Of a DNA stretch of 64,000 bases, positions 55,254 to 63,205 are shown in pieces (the stretch's first letter is position 1; each line of letters starts with the position of its first letter). Position numbers and translations under genes: made by a program. This stretch comes from Dyella caseinilytica (GTDB taxonomy: Bacteria; Pseudomonadota; Gammaproteobacteria; Xanthomonadales; Rhodanobacteraceae), in assembly GCF_016865235.1 (NCBI RefSeq), contig NZ_CP064030.1, positions 3,844,001 through 3,908,000 of the forward strand, given 5' to 3'. Below the pieces are notes generated by a model. That model ran no database searches, was not told where the DNA came from, and saw only the letters and a program-made list of their open reading frames with translations.

Positions 55254-55712
55254 TCAGTGAGCGCGTTCGATATCGAACTTGTCGACCGCCACACCAAGGT
55301 TGACGCCTTGGCCCGTACCCGTCAGCGCGATCGAAACCGTGCCTTTGCTCAACACCTGGGCCGTACCGCTCTGCACCACGCCCGCCGAGGCGCCCGCTTG
55401 AGCATAGCTGCCGAACACCTGGTCGATGCCATAGACATTGCTGATCTCGCCGTGGCCGCTGACGCGGAACTTGCCGGCCGTCAGGCCGCCACCATGCACG
55501 CTGATCGTCACGGCAGCACTGCGCCCGTCATCGCACCTCACATGGCCGCTGCCGGTGGCATGTTGATAAATCGCCGACCAACCCGCCAGTTCGTAAGTCA
55601 AATGGCACTTGATGGGCGCCGTGGCCGCGAATGCCGAACTTGCCGGCATAGCAGCCAGTCCACTGGCAGCAAGCACCAACGCTGCAGTCAGTCCAAGAGT
55701 ACGGTTCTTCAT
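55254..55712 (-). CDS. Secreted small protein of unknown function
   Basis: The 152-residue protein has a signal peptide (LVLAASGLAAMPASSAFA), two Cys (KCHLTYEL and HVRCDDG) that may form a disulfide, and a Gly/Ser/Val-rich beta domain. Its layout is that of small periplasmic proteins; no family is assigned with confidence. Confidence 0.65.
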   Translation of the reverse strand: MKNRTLGLTAALVLAASGLAAMPASSAFAATAPIKCHLTYELAGWSAIYQHATGSGHVRCDDGRSAAVTISVHGGGLTAGKFRVSGHGEISNVYGIDQVFGSYAQAGASAGVVQSGTAQVLSKGTVSIALTGTGQGVNLGVAVDKFDIERAH

Positions 55713-55938
55713 CGTGGTCTCCTTACATTGCGTTTACGGTCATCAATGCCGTGACGGGAAGTGTCACGTTTAGAAACTGAACGGCTTAACAAGCATGCTC
55801 CCTGGCATTCAGGATCGGCAAGCTCCCGTGACGGCTGTGTGCATAGGCGCCTATTGTTTCCCTCTGCTTGATGCTTAACTAACAGCGCCCCGCGCACACT
55901 GGAAGGCGCGTGGCGCCCGCATTTGCCACGGAGGAAAC

Positions 55939-56358
55939 ATGGTCAAGTATTCGCTGGTTGGCTACGACAGTTCCGATACCTCGCAGCGAGCCTTCCGCTT
56001 TGCCATGGGGTTGGCGCGCTGCAGTGGTGGCCGTGTGCGCGTGGTGTATGTGCTTCAGGTGGTCCAGGGCGGCGCGGACGCCTGCTCCCTGATGATGACT
56101 GACGAATCCCGCAACCGCTCTGACGAGTTGCTCGAAGAATTGCGCACCATCGACCCCGATACCAGCCAGCGTGTGGATCTGGAGATCACCCACGGCAGCC
56201 CGGGCGACGTGCTGGTCAACCAGGTCCGGCAACATCCGGAAATCGACCATATCGTCATCGGCCATACCTCGCGGGGTACCTTGGGCCGCTGGCTGCTCGG
56301 CTCGGTTTCGGAGGATGTACTGGCCGGCGCCCACGTACCGGTGACCGTCGTCCGCTAA
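55939..56358 (+). CDS. Universal stress protein, UspA family
   Basis: The 139-residue protein begins with SLVGYDSSDTSQRAF and has the ATP-binding C-terminal motif GHTSRGTLGRWLLGSVSE. Such proteins are cytosolic stress-response factors. GGAGG lies 8 nt before the ATG. It is a single UspA domain. Confidence 0.9.
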   Translation: MVKYSLVGYDSSDTSQRAFRFAMGLARCSGGRVRVVYVLQVVQGGADACSLMMTDESRNRSDELLEELRTIDPDTSQRVDLEITHGSPGDVLVNQVRQHPEIDHIVIGHTSRGTLGRWLLGSVSEDVLAGAHVPVTVVR

Positions 56359-56478
56359 AATGGCTGCCAAGGCAGCTTTCAGGTCGGCTGGCATTAATCC
56401 GTCCCAGCGTTCACCCTTTATGCTGTTGTCCCCGATCTGTCATGGATCGGATGGCCTTTTCTGCACAGGAAACACCAC

Positions 56479-57303
56479 GTGGACTACAGCTCCGCCTTGC
56501 CTTGGACCCTGGAAAGTCTGAATTTCGCCGATATCGACCTCGCGCGCGTGCGACATAACCAGGATCTTTTCTTGCTGCTTTGCAGCGCTTCGTTCGTCGA
56601 AAGCGGCTCGGACCTGTATACGCATAACCTGATCGAACACTTCGATGGTGACCTGGAACTGCAGGCCTGGCTGCGCGAGCACTGGGAGCAAGAAGAACTG
56701 CAGCATGGCCGCGCCCTGGCAACCTATGTCCGCCATGTGTGGCCCGAGTTCGACTGGGAGGCCGGCTTCCAGGCGTTCTGGAAGGATTACGGCGCGCTGT
56801 GTACGAACGACCAGTTGGAACCCTCGCGCGGCCTGGAACTGGCTGCGCGCTGCGTAGTGGAAACCGGCACGGCAAGTCTGTATCGCGCGTTGAACGACAT
56901 CGTCGACGAGCCGGTACTCAAGCAGTTGACCAACAACATCAAGAGCGACGAAGTTCGCCATTACAAGCACTTCTACCAGGCCTTCCAGCGCTATCGCGAA
57001 AGCGAACGACTGGGACGCTACAAGGTGTTCCGCGCGATCCTGCGGCGCGTCAACGAAATCCGCAACGAAGACAGCGACATCGCGCTGCGCCACGTGTTCA
57101 ACCAGTGCTATCCGCAGCACAAGGACAACCAGGCGGAATTCCTGAAGGTGGCCGGCCCGGCCCAGGCGCTGCTGCGCCGACATATCCCGGCGGAGATGAC
57201 GGTGAAGATGCTGCTCAAGCCGCTGGACCTGCCACCACGTCTGCAGCAGACGCTGGAAAAGCCGCTGGCGAAGATCAGCGAGAAGCTGTTTTTGCAGAAT
57301 TGA
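56479..57303 (+). CDS. Ferritin-like di-iron domain protein
   Basis: The 274-residue helical protein carries candidate di-iron ligand motifs HWEQEELQHGR (ExxH) and SDEVRHYKHF (ExxH) with additional Glu residues in FVESGSDLYTH and CVVETGTASLYR. This is the pattern of ferritin-like/acyl-ACP-desaturase-related di-iron proteins. The start is a GTG at 56479. Function unknown. Confidence 0.75.
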   Translation: MDYSSALPWTLESLNFADIDLARVRHNQDLFLLLCSASFVESGSDLYTHNLIEHFDGDLELQAWLREHWEQEELQHGRALATYVRHVWPEFDWEAGFQAFWKDYGALCTNDQLEPSRGLELAARCVVETGTASLYRALNDIVDEPVLKQLTNNIKSDEVRHYKHFYQAFQRYRESERLGRYKVFRAILRRVNEIRNEDSDIALRHVFNQCYPQHKDNQAEFLKVAGPAQALLRRHIPAEMTVKMLLKPLDLPPRLQQTLEKPLAKISEKLFLQN

Positions 57304-57346
57304 AAAAGACAGCGCTACGCACTTACTTGCCAAAAGGCTAATCGTT

Positions 57347-57386
57347 CCTCACCGTCATCCCGGCCTTCGCCGGGATGACGGTGAGG
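57347..57386. repeat. REP-like palindrome
   Basis: A perfect 18-bp stem (57347-57364, 57369-57386) with a CTTC loop, of the ACCGTCATCCCGGC type. It lies 44 nt after the ferritin-like gene and may double as a terminator. Confidence 0.85.
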
Positions 57387-57454
57387 TAAAAACGGCTCTT
57401 CTCGTAAAATCGGCGAGCTTCGAAGCGCAACACGCCAGCGAGCAGCGTATAAAT

Positions 57455-57934
57455 TTACTGATTGCCGCTCGTCCCATTCGCCGGTGCTGCCACACCATTG
57501 CCGTTATCACGCGCCTGCACATCCACCTCGCGCTGCGCCGCCTGCTCGATCTTCAGCTGTGCCAGATTGATCGGCCGGATCTTCGTGATGGTGCACGGCA
57601 CATAGTTTCGTCCGGTCAGCACTTTGTCGAAATTCACCGACACTGAGCGGAGCGTGGAAGTCAGACCAATAGCCTGAGTCCAAGGCAGGTTCGGGCAGGT
57701 CCATACATCCAGCAAATACGCTGTATTGGGCACGGTGTAGACCACCAATTGCGAGTCCGACAGCGGCTCCCATGACCAGATACGGGTCATGAAACGGAAG
57801 CTGCGGATCGGCGCACCCGCCGCGGCGTTATAGGCTTGCTGGCGTTGCTGATCGCGCTGCGCAACAGGCACGTTGGAGCAGGCCGTCATCCATACCGCAA
57901 GCAGCGCGGCTCCCACCATTCGTATCGTCGACAT
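57455..57934 (-). CDS. DUF6491-like lipoprotein
   Basis: The 159-residue protein has a lipobox-like WMTACSN and a conserved core IWSWEPLSDSQLVVYT, AYLLDVWTCPNL, VLTGRNYVPCTITKIRP. A paralogue with the same core lies at 58287-58763. Two Cys of the core may form a disulfide. Function unknown. Confidence 0.75.
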   Translation of the reverse strand: MSTIRMVGAALLAVWMTACSNVPVAQRDQQRQQAYNAAAGAPIRSFRFMTRIWSWEPLSDSQLVVYTVPNTAYLLDVWTCPNLPWTQAIGLTSTLRSVSVNFDKVLTGRNYVPCTITKIRPINLAQLKIEQAAQREVDVQARDNGNGVAAPANGTSGNQ

Positions 57935-58009
57935 GACGCAAACTCCGGGTTCATCTGCCCCGCTAAACGCACCAGCATCCCGGTAGTGGACAACTAGCCG
58001 CGTTCTCCT

Positions 58010-58282
58010 TCAGCGCACGGACGGCTGTTCGGTCTCGCGTCGATGTTCCGATTCATGCGCATCCTGTTCGGGCCAGTGATACCAGTCCTTGTGCGACGCA
58101 AATTGCTTGCAGGCATGACAGGCGGTGATCTCCCAGCGATAACTACACCCCGGGCAAATGCCGCCAGTCCAGAACGTATTCCACGACGTCCCACAGCCGG
58201 CCATCTGCGGTGCGCAAATCCACCGGCTCGTGCCCAAGGGACGCCAGGCACAGTTGGGGCAATAGATCTCCGGCTCGCTCAT
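58010..58282 (-). CDS. Small multi-cysteine (zinc-ribbon-like) protein
   Basis: The 90-residue protein has several Cys pairs: YCPNC, ICAPQMAGC, GICPGC and ITACHAC, plus SWNTFWTGG and KDWYHWPEQD. The CxxC pairs predict one or two zinc ribbons. The ATG at 58282 is 4 nt after the upstream lipoprotein stop, so they form an operon. Function unknown; possibly a cytosolic zinc or nucleic-acid-binding protein. Confidence 0.7.
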   Translation of the reverse strand: MSEPEIYCPNCAWRPLGTSRWICAPQMAGCGTSWNTFWTGGICPGCSYRWEITACHACKQFASHKDWYHWPEQDAHESEHRRETEQPSVR

Positions 58283-58286
58283 GGCT

Positions 58287-58763
58287 TCACGGGTTGCTGG
58301 TATCTGCGGGTTGTTTTGACGAGGTGTCAGCTTCGCGCTGCAGGCTGTCGATGTGGCGCTGCGATTCTTTCTCGAGCTTGAATTGCGCCAGATCCACTGG
58401 CCGGATCTGCTTGATCCTGCAGGGTATATAGCCACGGCCGGTAAACACTTTATCGAACCCTACCTGTACTTGGTTGGCAAAGGAGGTCAGCCCGATGCCG
58501 TTGGTGAAGGTGAGGTTGCTGCAAGGCCACAGGTCCAGCAGATAAGCACGCGTCGGCTGCGTGTAGACCACCAATTCGGTATCACTCAGCGGTTCCCACG
58601 AATAGATGTCGTTGAGAACCAGCCGAAAGCTCTGCACCGGTGCACCAGCCGCGGCTGTATAGGCCTGCTGGCGCTGCTGCAAGCGTTGTGCGTACGGCAC
58701 GCTGGCACAGGCCGCCAGCGCGCCCACCCACATCATTGTCGTCAGAACGCGCATCGTCGACAT
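58287..58763 (-). CDS. DUF6491-like lipoprotein, paralogue
   Basis: The 158-residue protein has a lipobox LAACAS and the core IYSWEPLSDTELVVYT, AYLLDLWPCSNL, VFTGRGYIPCRIKQIRP shared with 57455-57934. GGAGGAAAG lies 6 nt before the ATG at 58763, which rules against the upstream start. It is coupled to the zinc-ribbon gene. Confidence 0.78.
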   Translation of the reverse strand: MSTMRVLTTMMWVGALAACASVPYAQRLQQRQQAYTAAAGAPVQSFRLVLNDIYSWEPLSDTELVVYTQPTRAYLLDLWPCSNLTFTNGIGLTSFANQVQVGFDKVFTGRGYIPCRIKQIRPVDLAQFKLEKESQRHIDSLQREADTSSKQPADTSNP

Positions 58764-58830
58764 AAGGCTTTCCTCCATGCATCGAATACGTCATCGCTCA
58801 TGTTTGGACAGCATCGTCATGCGACTTGTT

Positions 58831-59571
58831 TCACTTTTTGCCTAATTCGGTCCATTTGGAAGGATCGTAGCCGCCGGTTTCGAATACCAACTCTTGCTTG
58901 CCACCATCCTGCAATTCGGCATCGATGACGATGCGCTTGGTCTTTTCCATCGCATCAAGAAAGGGCTTGTCGTCGCGAATGAAAATAGCCGGCTCGCCGG
59001 TCGTGGGCAGGAAGGCGCGCAACGGATGCGCCTTGCCGTCGAACTGCGCTTGCAGCACGCAATTGCCCTTGCATACAAAACCGTGCCCATTACCGAACAG
59101 GAAGATGCTCTCACCCCATTTGGTGTGGCGGCGCAGCACCAGCCGCACGGCGCGGTCGCCCGAAGGCCGCGTGCTGTAGAGACTGGCCGTGGATTGCGTA
59201 CCGCCTTCCATCGGGGCGACCTGATACGTCCACAGCGCAGCCAGCCGGCGCTTTTCACTGGTTTCCTTCCAGCGCTGCTCGATCTGCGGCAAGGTCTGCT
59301 GCACTTCCTTGGCGGCATCGGAGCTGGGGAAATGCTGGACGATGTCCTCACCCAGTTGGGCCGCTGCCTCGTCGTTCTTCGTCTGCAGCGCCTGACGATA
59401 GGTCTGCAGCTCATTGTTGGCCTGTTCGACTTCCGCCTGCGCCTGGGCTTTGGCGGCATCGGCCTGGGATTGCGCGTTCTGGTCCTGCCCCTGCTGCGAG
59501 CAGGCGGCCAGAGCAAGAAAACCACATGCAGCGGCTACGGTGATGGAGCGGCGGAAAATCAAGCGCGTCAT
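58831..59571 (-). CDS. Lipoprotein with coiled coil and C-terminal beta domain
   Basis: The 246-residue protein has a lipobox LALAACSQ, an Ala/Gln coiled coil (about 25-60), a helical section (GEDIVQHFPSSDAAKEVQ) and a C-terminal domain with GFVCKGNCVLQAQFDG and RIVIDAELQ. I know similar proteins only as hypothetical lipoproteins. Function unknown. Confidence 0.75.
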   Translation of the reverse strand: MTRLIFRRSITVAAACGFLALAACSQQGQDQNAQSQADAAKAQAQAEVEQANNELQTYRQALQTKNDEAAAQLGEDIVQHFPSSDAAKEVQQTLPQIEQRWKETSEKRRLAALWTYQVAPMEGGTQSTASLYSTRPSGDRAVRLVLRRHTKWGESIFLFGNGHGFVCKGNCVLQAQFDGKAHPLRAFLPTTGEPAIFIRDDKPFLDAMEKTKRIVIDAELQDGGKQELVFETGGYDPSKWTELGKK

Positions 59572-59644
59572 TGGCAATGCACCGGCGGTGGACATATCAC
59601 TAGCTTGAAACGAGCCCCGTTTCGACGCAACCTTTCAGCCGCCG

Positions 59645-60517
59645 CTAGGCGGCAGTGGATTGCCCGAAACGATCACGCAAGGCCGCACGATAGCGCCGGC
59701 TGCAGGGAATCTTCACGCCATCGCGCATCAATAGCCGCGCGTCGCCGGTCTCCAGCGGCTCGATCTCGACCAGGAAATCCAGGTTGATCACGTAACTGCG
59801 ATGCACCCGCACGAAGTACTGCGCATCGAGCCGCGCCTCAATGCCGGCCATGGTGGCGCGCAGCGGATAATCGCGGCTACGCACATGCAGATTGACGTAA
59901 TTGCCCGAAGCCTGCAGCCATTCGATTTCGCGTGCGGCGAGCAGGAATTCCTTGCCGAGCTTGCGCACGAGGAAGCGTTCGGGTTGTTCGACTGGTTCCA
60001 CCGGAGGCCCCACCTCCGGTTCATCCAGCAATCGCGCCTCGCCCTGAAAACGCATCACCCATAGCCGATACAGGCCAATGCCGGCCATGATCCAGAAATA
60101 GCTGCGGATGTCCTTGAGGTATTCGTAGTCGAAATCCTTCCACCACCTGTCGAAATCGTAGTGAGACCCGGCGATGGCATAGGCAACGTAGCGCAGCGCC
60201 ATCATGCCGACGACATGAATCAAGCTATACGGCAGGGTAAAAAACAGATGTAGCGGCAGGTTCTGTTGCCAGGTCTCGAAACGTATGGGCCAGCGCCGCG
60301 AAACATAGATCAAGGCAGGCATGAGGGCCAAACTCACGATGGCACTGCTCGATTCCCATACCCAGGGTTCCCACCGTGGAACGTCCGGATGGTCCATGAC
60401 GGAGACCATCCCGTTGAAAACGGTGTTGATGGCAAAGAACGCCGGCCATGCACCCAGCTCAAACGAGCGGCGCCAGCGTTGAAAGCTTTCGAAGGTGAAG
60501 CCTTGATATTTCCCCAT
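59645..60517 (-). CDS. Membrane-bound LytTR-family transcriptional regulator
   Basis: The 290-residue protein has four hydrophobic helices in its first 165 residues and a C-terminal LytTR DNA-binding domain (FLLAAREIEWLQASGNYVNLHV, YFVRVHRSYVINLDFL, IPCSRRYRAALRDRF). It lacks a receiver domain and no histidine kinase is adjacent, so it may sense a membrane signal directly. The target is unknown. Confidence 0.88.
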   Translation of the reverse strand: MGKYQGFTFESFQRWRRSFELGAWPAFFAINTVFNGMVSVMDHPDVPRWEPWVWESSSAIVSLALMPALIYVSRRWPIRFETWQQNLPLHLFFTLPYSLIHVVGMMALRYVAYAIAGSHYDFDRWWKDFDYEYLKDIRSYFWIMAGIGLYRLWVMRFQGEARLLDEPEVGPPVEPVEQPERFLVRKLGKEFLLAAREIEWLQASGNYVNLHVRSRDYPLRATMAGIEARLDAQYFVRVHRSYVINLDFLVEIEPLETGDARLLMRDGVKIPCSRRYRAALRDRFGQSTAA

Positions 60518-60609
60518 GGAGAGATTCTAGAAGGAAGTTCTGCGCGTCGCTTGTCTGTTGAATGTCCAACGAGTCACTCGTGCTTCATTTATGCCGTGAG
60601 TTGTTCGTC

Positions 60610-60629
60610 GTCCCGGCGAAGGCCGGGAC
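60610..60629. repeat. REP-like palindrome
   Basis: An 8-bp GTCCCGGC/GCCGGGAC stem with GAAG loop, of the same type as those at 26638 and 38214, in the 264-nt gap between the LytTR and MFS genes. Confidence 0.7.
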
Positions 60630-60781
60630 CTAGTGACGTTGATGCCGTGCAGGTCGCTGGATGATTCCGCTTTGCTCACCCCTTCGGGGCCGTCCTCCGG
60701 ATACTAATGCCCACGACGGCACAGATCACTTTGCGCAACACCCTTGCGCATTGATAATGTCCCCACAAATCAGGACCCCTC

Positions 60782-62053
60782 ATGCCCCCATCCTCCGCGC
60801 CCTGCCCGCCGGATTCGCTACTTCAACATCGCGCTTACGTTGCCTTCTGGTGCGCCCGCACCGCTTCCAGCTTCGGCTTCCAGATGCTGGCCGTGGCGGT
60901 CGGCTGGCAGATCTATGCGATCACTGGCCGCGCCTTCGACCTGGGCCTGATCGGCCTGGTGCAGTTTCTTCCATCCGTGCTACTGCTTTTGCCGGCTGGC
61001 CACATGGCCGATCAGTTCGACCGGCGGCGGATCGTGCTGTTCGGGCAAATCGTGGAGTGGGTCGCGATCGTGCTGCTGGCGACGCTCACGCTGCTGCACG
61101 CTGTCAATGAAGTCGGCATTCTGCTGCTGATTTTCACGATCGCGGTCGCCAAGGCATTCGAATCACCATCGATGCAATCGATGGTACCGGCGCTGGTTCC
61201 GCCGTCGCTGCTGCCACGCGCGATGGCGGTGAACGGATCGGCCATGCAGGCCGCGTCGATTGTCGGACCGGCGCTGGGTGGCTTGCTTTATGTGGCAGGC
61301 CCGGGCGTGGTGTATGCCGTATCGGCCGTGTTGTATCTGATTGCGGCGACGCTGGTGTCACGGTTGCGTTACGAGCAGACGCCGCCGAAGCGCGAGCCCG
61401 CGACGCTGAAGACGCTATTCGCTGGCGTGCATTTCATCCGCGAGCGCAAGGACGTGCTGGGCGTGATCTCGCTGGATCTATTTGCCGTTTTGCTCGGCGG
61501 CGCCACGGCCCTGCTGCCGATCTTCGCCAAAGATGTGCTGCACACCGGCCCATGGGGACTGGGCCTGTTGCGTGCAGCACCTGCGGTGGGCGCTTTGTTG
61601 ATGTCTGTCTGGCTTGCACGGCACAGCATGGAGCGGAACGTCGGCAAGATCATGTTCGCCGCGGTTGCCGGCTTTGGTGTTGCGACGCTGATTTTCGCGT
61701 TGTCAAAGGTGATCTGGTTGTCGCTGCTTGCGCTGTTCGCGCTCGGTGCGTTCGACATGGTCAGCATGGTGATCCGCGGTTCGCTGGTGCAGTTGGATAC
61801 ACCTGATGCCATGCGCGGCCGGGTCAGCGCCGTGAATGCCATCTTCATCAACACCTCCAACCAGCTTGGCGAATTCGAATCCGGCATGGTCGCCGCCTGG
61901 CTGGGCGCTGTCGGTTCCGCCGTGCTTGGTGGCATCGGCACGTTGGCCGTGGTTGGCTTGTGGATGTGGATGTTCCCTACTCTGCGCCGCCGCCAACGTT
62001 TGCATGTGGCACCGTCGACGCAGGAAGGCGAAGCACAGGCACAGACAGTCTGA
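60782..62053 (+). CDS. MFS exporter (enterobactin exporter EntS-like)
   Basis: The 423-residue protein has about 12 hydrophobic segments, the MFS motif LPAGHMADQFDRRRIVLFG between helices 2 and 3, and LLPIFAKDVLHTGPWGLGLL in the second half, as in the MFS_3/EntS group. It probably exports a small molecule at the inner membrane. A GST gene begins 8 nt after the stop. Confidence 0.87.
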   Translation: MPPSSAPCPPDSLLQHRAYVAFWCARTASSFGFQMLAVAVGWQIYAITGRAFDLGLIGLVQFLPSVLLLLPAGHMADQFDRRRIVLFGQIVEWVAIVLLATLTLLHAVNEVGILLLIFTIAVAKAFESPSMQSMVPALVPPSLLPRAMAVNGSAMQAASIVGPALGGLLYVAGPGVVYAVSAVLYLIAATLVSRLRYEQTPPKREPATLKTLFAGVHFIRERKDVLGVISLDLFAVLLGGATALLPIFAKDVLHTGPWGLGLLRAAPAVGALLMSVWLARHSMERNVGKIMFAAVAGFGVATLIFALSKVIWLSLLALFALGAFDMVSMVIRGSLVQLDTPDAMRGRVSAVNAIFINTSNQLGEFESGMVAAWLGAVGSAVLGGIGTLAVVGLWMWMFPTLRRRQRLHVAPSTQEGEAQAQTV

Positions 62054-62060
62054 GGTTCTC

Positions 62061-62735
62061 ATGATTACGGTGCATCACCTCAACAACTCGCGCTCGCAGC
62101 GCATCCTGTGGCTGCTGGAGGAACTTGGACTTCCCTACGAGATCAAGCGCTACCAGCGCGATCCAAAGACCATGCTTGCACCGCCGGAACTGCGTGCGGT
62201 GCATCCGCTGGGCAAGGCGCCGATCGTCACCGACGGCGATCTCACGCTGGCCGAATCGGGTGCGATCATCGAATATCTGGTCGACCGCTATGGCACCGGC
62301 AACCTGATACCACCGCATGGCACGACAGAACGCTTGCGCTGCAATTATTGGTTGCACTACGCCGAAGGCTCGGCCATGCCGCCGTTGCTGTTGAAGCTGG
62401 TATTTCGTCGTGTTGAAACGGCTCCAGCACCGTTCTTCGTGCGCCCCATTGCCAAAGCCATCGCGGGCAAAGTGCAGCAGGGTTTTGTGGATCCACAGAT
62501 CGCCCTGCACCTTGCCTACCTGGAGGGCGAATTGGGCAAGAAGGCATGGTTCGGCGGGGCCGATTTCAGCGTCGCCGACATCATGCTGAGCTTTCCGCTG
62601 GAAGCGGCCGCTGCACGCGGCGGATTGGCCGAAAGCTATCCGCGGCTGCAGACTTTCCTGCAGCGTATTCACGCCCGGCCGGCTTATCAGCGCGCCCTGG
62701 AGCGCGGTGGTGAATACAGCCTGTTGAGCGGCTGA
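62061..62735 (+). CDS. Glutathione S-transferase family protein
   Basis: The 224-residue protein has the thioredoxin-like GST domain starting MITVHHLNNSRSQRILW (catalytic Ser), PPELRAVHPLGKAP, ESGAIIEYLVDRYG and a helical C-terminal domain (FSVADIMLSFPLE). The ATG at 62061 is the family start. With the MFS exporter 8 nt upstream it may form a detoxification pair. Confidence 0.9.
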   Translation: MITVHHLNNSRSQRILWLLEELGLPYEIKRYQRDPKTMLAPPELRAVHPLGKAPIVTDGDLTLAESGAIIEYLVDRYGTGNLIPPHGTTERLRCNYWLHYAEGSAMPPLLLKLVFRRVETAPAPFFVRPIAKAIAGKVQQGFVDPQIALHLAYLEGELGKKAWFGGADFSVADIMLSFPLEAAAARGGLAESYPRLQTFLQRIHARPAYQRALERGGEYSLLSG

Positions 62736-62812
62736 ATGCGCGTATCATCGGTTAACGCCACGCTCACGTCAGCGCTGGCAATTTGAACCATCCAGATAGT
62801 GTGGAGAATCCC

Positions 62813-63130
62813 ATGAGCAGGCAAGCCGATATCGAACGTCGCCTCGACAACCTCAGCAACCGGGTACGGCAGTACACCGATGGCGCCTCTGAAACGGCCG
62901 ATGGCCTGCTGACACGCGGACGCCGTGCCGTGGGTCGCCTTAATCGTCGCGATACCGGCAAGCGCATTGCGCAGGCAGCTGAGGATTTCGCGGATGAAGC
63001 CAATTACCAGTATCGGCGCCTGCGCCGGCAAGTGAATCGCCATCCGGTGGCGACGGCGGCCATCGTGGCTGGCACCATCGGCGCATTCCTGCTGCTGCGT
63101 CGCGCGTTCCGCAGTGACGATGAGGATTGA
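62813..63130 (+). CDS. Small membrane-anchored protein (DUF883/ElaB-like layout)
   Basis: The 105-residue protein has an amphipathic helical, charged region (IERRLDNLSNRVRQYTDG, RIAQAAEDFADEANYQY) and one C-terminal membrane helix (VATAAIVAGTIGAFLLLRR). This is the layout of DUF883/ElaB stress proteins. GGAG lies before the ATG at 62813; the TTG further up is unlikely. Confidence 0.7.
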   Translation: MSRQADIERRLDNLSNRVRQYTDGASETADGLLTRGRRAVGRLNRRDTGKRIAQAAEDFADEANYQYRRLRRQVNRHPVATAAIVAGTIGAFLLLRRAFRSDDED

Positions 63131-63161
63131 TCGATTCATCTGGCGAGCGAACCTATCGATC

Positions 63162-63194
63162 AAAAAGAACCCGCCTTTCGGCGGGTTCTTTTTT
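63162..63194. terminator. Bidirectional Rho-independent terminator
   Basis: A 14-bp stem (AAAAAGAACCCGCC with its complement) and a TTTC loop, flanked by A and T runs, serves the plus gene ending at 63130 and aceE ending at 63206. Confidence 0.92.
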
Positions 63195-63205
63195 GGTAAC
63201 ACGTA

